A stretch of DNA of 16,943 nucleotides from VGPE01 sp031431395. Lineage in GTDB: Bacteria; Chloroflexota; Limnocylindria; Limnocylindrales; CSP1-4. The notes below the pieces were generated by a model, which ran no database searches, was not told the DNA's origin, and saw nothing but the letters and a program-made list of their open reading frames with translations. Position numbers and translations under genes: made by a program. Positions 15,591 to 16,943 of the stretch are shown in pieces; the stretch's first letter is position 1; each line of letters starts with the position of its first letter. Location: assembly GCA_031431395.1 (NCBI GenBank), contig JANPDJ010000154.1, positions 1 through 16,943 on the forward strand, read 5' to 3'.

Positions 15591-15658
15591 CTGCCGGGCT
15601 GAAGGCCACTCATGATGGCCCTGCCGGGCTGAAGGCCACTCATGATGGCCCTGCCGGG
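15591..15658. repeat. Tandem repeat, 30-bp unit, two exact copies plus a partial third
   Basis: Bases 15591-15620 and 15621-15650 are identical, and 15651-15658 (CTGCCGGG) begin a third copy; three bases before the first copy also match the unit end. Each unit holds an inverted repeat, GGCCA-ctcatga-TGGCC, with a TCATGA palindrome in its loop. It lies about 80 bp upstream of the tRNA-Gln gene. The unit length is divisible by three but no supported ORF crosses it. Confidence 0.85.
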
Positions 15659-15722
15659 TGGCCGATGGCCTCGCGTTTCGCCGGGCTACAGCCCCGCGCG
15701 GTCCGTTCGAGGACGCGTTTGG

Positions 15723-15728
15723 TATTCT
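15723..15728 (+). promoter_or_regulatory. Candidate -10 box TATTCT for the tRNA-Gln transcript
   Basis: TATTCT ends 11 bases before the first base of the tRNA, a suitable distance for a start a few bases upstream of the mature 5' end. No good -35 hexamer is seen 16-18 bases further upstream. Confidence 0.35.
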
Positions 15729-15739
15729 TCGGCTCGCAC

Positions 15740-15814
15740 TGGCGAGTGGCTTAACGGCAAAGCACCTGACTCTGGATCAGGGGATTGAAGGTTCGAATCC
15801 TTCCTCGCCAGCCA
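15740..15814 (+). tRNA. tRNA-Gln (anticodon CUG)
   Basis: This is a complete 75-base cloverleaf including an encoded CCA. Acceptor TGGCGAG pairs with CTCGCCA, the D stem is GCT/AGC, the anticodon stem CCTGA/TCAGG encloses the loop CTCTGGA with anticodon CTG, and the T stem GAAGG/CCTTC encloses TTCGAAT. The discriminator is G. The CUG anticodon reads CAG. The U1-A72 pair and G73 agree with glutamine identity elements recognised by bacterial GlnRS. It lies 112 bp upstream of the glnS start on the same strand, so tRNA and its synthetase may share a transcript. Confidence 0.95.
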
Positions 15815-15926
15815 CATGCCCAGCGCCACGGACTGCCGAGGTCTCCGGAGCGGGCGACGGTGTCGTGTCGAGCAGCTGCCGCGGAAGCCGCGACTCCATG
15901 AGCCACAGATCGAGAGCCGCTGCCGC

Positions 15927-16943
15927 GTGAGCATCCAGCCACCAGCCCCCCCGGAACGGGGCGACTTCATCCGCGAGATCGTGGCCGCCGATGTGCGTGC
16001 GGGCCGGGTCGAAACGGTGGTCACACGCTTCCCGCCGGAGCCCAACGGCTATTTGCACATCGGGCACGCGAAGTCCATTTGCCTCAACTTCGGGGTTGCC
16101 GTGGAGTTCGGCGGGCGCTGTCACCTGCGCTTCGACGACACGAATCCGATCAAGGAGGAGCAGGAGTACATCGACGCCATCCAGGCCGACGTGCGCTGGC
16201 TAGGGTTCGAGTGGGGTGAGCACCTCTACTACGCGTCCGACTACTTCAGGCAGCTCTACGGGTGGGCAGTTGACCTCGTCCGTTCCGGCCGCGCATACGT
16301 CGACGATCTCTCCGCCGACGAGATCCGCGAGCACCGCGGCACGCTCACGGAGCCCGGCCGGAGCAGCCCCTGGCGGGACCGGCCGGCGGCGGAGAGCCTC
16401 GACCTCTTCGAGCGGATGCGGCAGGGCGAGTTCCCCAATGGCACGCGGGTGCTGCGTGCGAAGATCGACATGGCCTCGCCCAATATCAACCTTCGCGACC
16501 CCGTTCTGTACCGCATCGTGCATGCATCGCATCCCCGCACCGGCGACGCGTGGTGCATCTACCCCACGTACGACTTCGCGCACGGCCAGTCCGACGCGAT
16601 CGAGGGCGTGACGCATTCGATCTGCACGCTGGAGTTCGAGAGCCATCGGCCCCTGTACGACTGGCTCATCGAGAACCTGCCGGTCCCTTCGCGACCCCGG
16701 CAATACGAGTTCGCCCGGCTCAATCTCACGTACACCGTCCTCTCGAAGCGCGTCCTACTGCGTCTCGTCAACGAGGGCCACGTGCGCGGCTGGGACGACC
16801 CCCGGATGCCCACGATCTCCGGGCTGCGGCGGCGTGGCTTCCCGGCCGAGGGCATCCGTGACTTCGCCGCAATGATCGGGGTGGCGAAGGCGGACAGCGT
16901 CGTCGAGGTGGGCGTGCTGGAGCATGCCGTTCGGGCCGTGCTC
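15927..16943 (+). CDS. glnS: Glutaminyl-tRNA synthetase, 3' end cut by window edge
   Basis: From GTG 15927 there are 339 open codons to the window edge; a full GlnRS has about 550 or more residues, so the rest of the anticodon-binding part is missing. The start places RFPPEPNGYLHIGHAKS with HIGH at 44-47, almost the same register as in E. coli GlnRS, which supports the GTG although its Shine-Dalgarno is weak; no in-frame ATG lies upstream. Further GlnRS signatures: LRFDDTNP, RGTLTEPG, LRAKIDMASPN, DPVLYRI, CIYPTYDFAHGQSDAIEGVTHS, RPRQYEFARLNL, the KMSKS-type loop VLSKR (271-275) and GWDDPRMPTISGLRRRG. LRAKIDMASP and the sequence around it match GlnRS and not bacterial GluRS. It charges tRNA-Gln with glutamine in the cytosol. 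Its cognate tRNA gene stands just upstream. Confidence 0.96.
   Translation, partial: MSIQPPAPPERGDFIREIVAADVRAGRVETVVTRFPPEPNGYLHIGHAKSICLNFGVAVEFGGRCHLRFDDTNPIKEEQEYIDAIQADVRWLGFEWGEHLYYASDYFRQLYGWAVDLVRSGRAYVDDLSADEIREHRGTLTEPGRSSPWRDRPAAESLDLFERMRQGEFPNGTRVLRAKIDMASPNINLRDPVLYRIVHASHPRTGDAWCIYPTYDFAHGQSDAIEGVTHSICTLEFESHRPLYDWLIENLPVPSRPRQYEFARLNLTYTVLSKRVLLRLVNEGHVRGWDDPRMPTISGLRRRGFPAEGIRDFAAMIGVAKADSVVEVGVLEHAVRAVL

Larger units (their letters stand above)
15217..15739. other. 523-bp gene-free region upstream of tRNA-Gln
   Basis: No convincing ORF exists here on either strand; short frames lack family-like sequence or ribosome sites. The stretch holds a nested hairpin just after the metallophosphoesterase stop, a relatively AT-rich patch near 15440-15540 containing AGTTAAACCGGAGTTACG, a 30-bp tandem repeat (15591-15658) and a -10-like TATTCT before the tRNA. 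I recognise no riboswitch or known ncRNA. Confidence 0.6.

Noticed and set aside
15658..15930. 90-codon ORF running through the tRNA and ending in a GTGA overlap with glnS
   Set aside because: It is read straight through the tRNA gene, so it cannot be a conserved protein. The GTGA overlap and a short MSHRSRAAAA frame from 15898 lack a well-spaced Shine-Dalgarno, so I treat them as coincidence.

Overview
The window is a very GC-rich (about two thirds to 70% by eye) bacterial chromosomal segment, tightly packed with metabolic genes. It carries a bacterial-type glutaminyl-tRNA synthetase next to a tRNA-Gln, which argues against a typical actinobacterium or firmicute (these usually make Gln-tRNA with GatCAB). 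With the GC content and the gene families, a high-GC environmental lineage such as a Chloroflexota soil or freshwater group is plausible. That is an inference only; there is no rRNA or marker set here.

Layout. (1) 1-3614, minus strand: an SMP-30/gluconolactonase-like gene, then a large uncharacterised membrane protein with a secreted N-terminal domain, then an LLM-class (luciferase-like) flavin/F420 oxidoreductase cut by the left edge. (2) 3746-4915, plus: a COG3964-type amidohydrolase, divergent from the SMP-30 gene and convergent with an Ldh-family NAD(P)-dependent oxidoreductase (6054-4948, minus). (3) A 412-bp divergent spacer with a possible small ORF and a leaderless-type -10 box precedes an M20 dipeptidase-like hydrolase (6467-7867, plus). 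(4) 12849-7964, minus: a 919-aa acyl-CoA synthetase/GNAT fusion of the Pat type, then an agmatinase-family ureohydrolase preceded by a tiny arginine-containing leader ORF, then an ACC-deaminase/D-cysteine-desulfhydrase-type PLP enzyme whose ATG overlaps the ureohydrolase stop. (5) 13065-15216, plus: a fold-type III D-threonine-aldolase/D-serine-dehydratase-like PLP enzyme and a calcineurin-type metallophosphoesterase. (6) A 523-bp gene-free stretch with a 30-bp tandem repeat, then tRNA-Gln(CUG), then glnS running off the right edge.

Together the enzymes suggest scavenging of nitrogen-containing and organic acid compounds: peptide hydrolysis (M20), ureohydrolysis, D-amino-acid or amino-acid PLP chemistry, ring or ester hydrolysis, hydroxyacid oxidation and acyl-CoA formation. 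No transporter or transcription factor is visible, so no single pathway can be assigned. There is no sign of phage, transposon, CRISPR or defence genes.

Points most worth a second look: the 11-codon leader ORF with a consensus Shine-Dalgarno ending in an ATGA overlap with the ureohydrolase; two catalytic-family proteins (amidohydrolase and D-threonine-aldolase-like) that seem to have lost canonical metal ligands; and the tRNA-Gln/glnS pairing.
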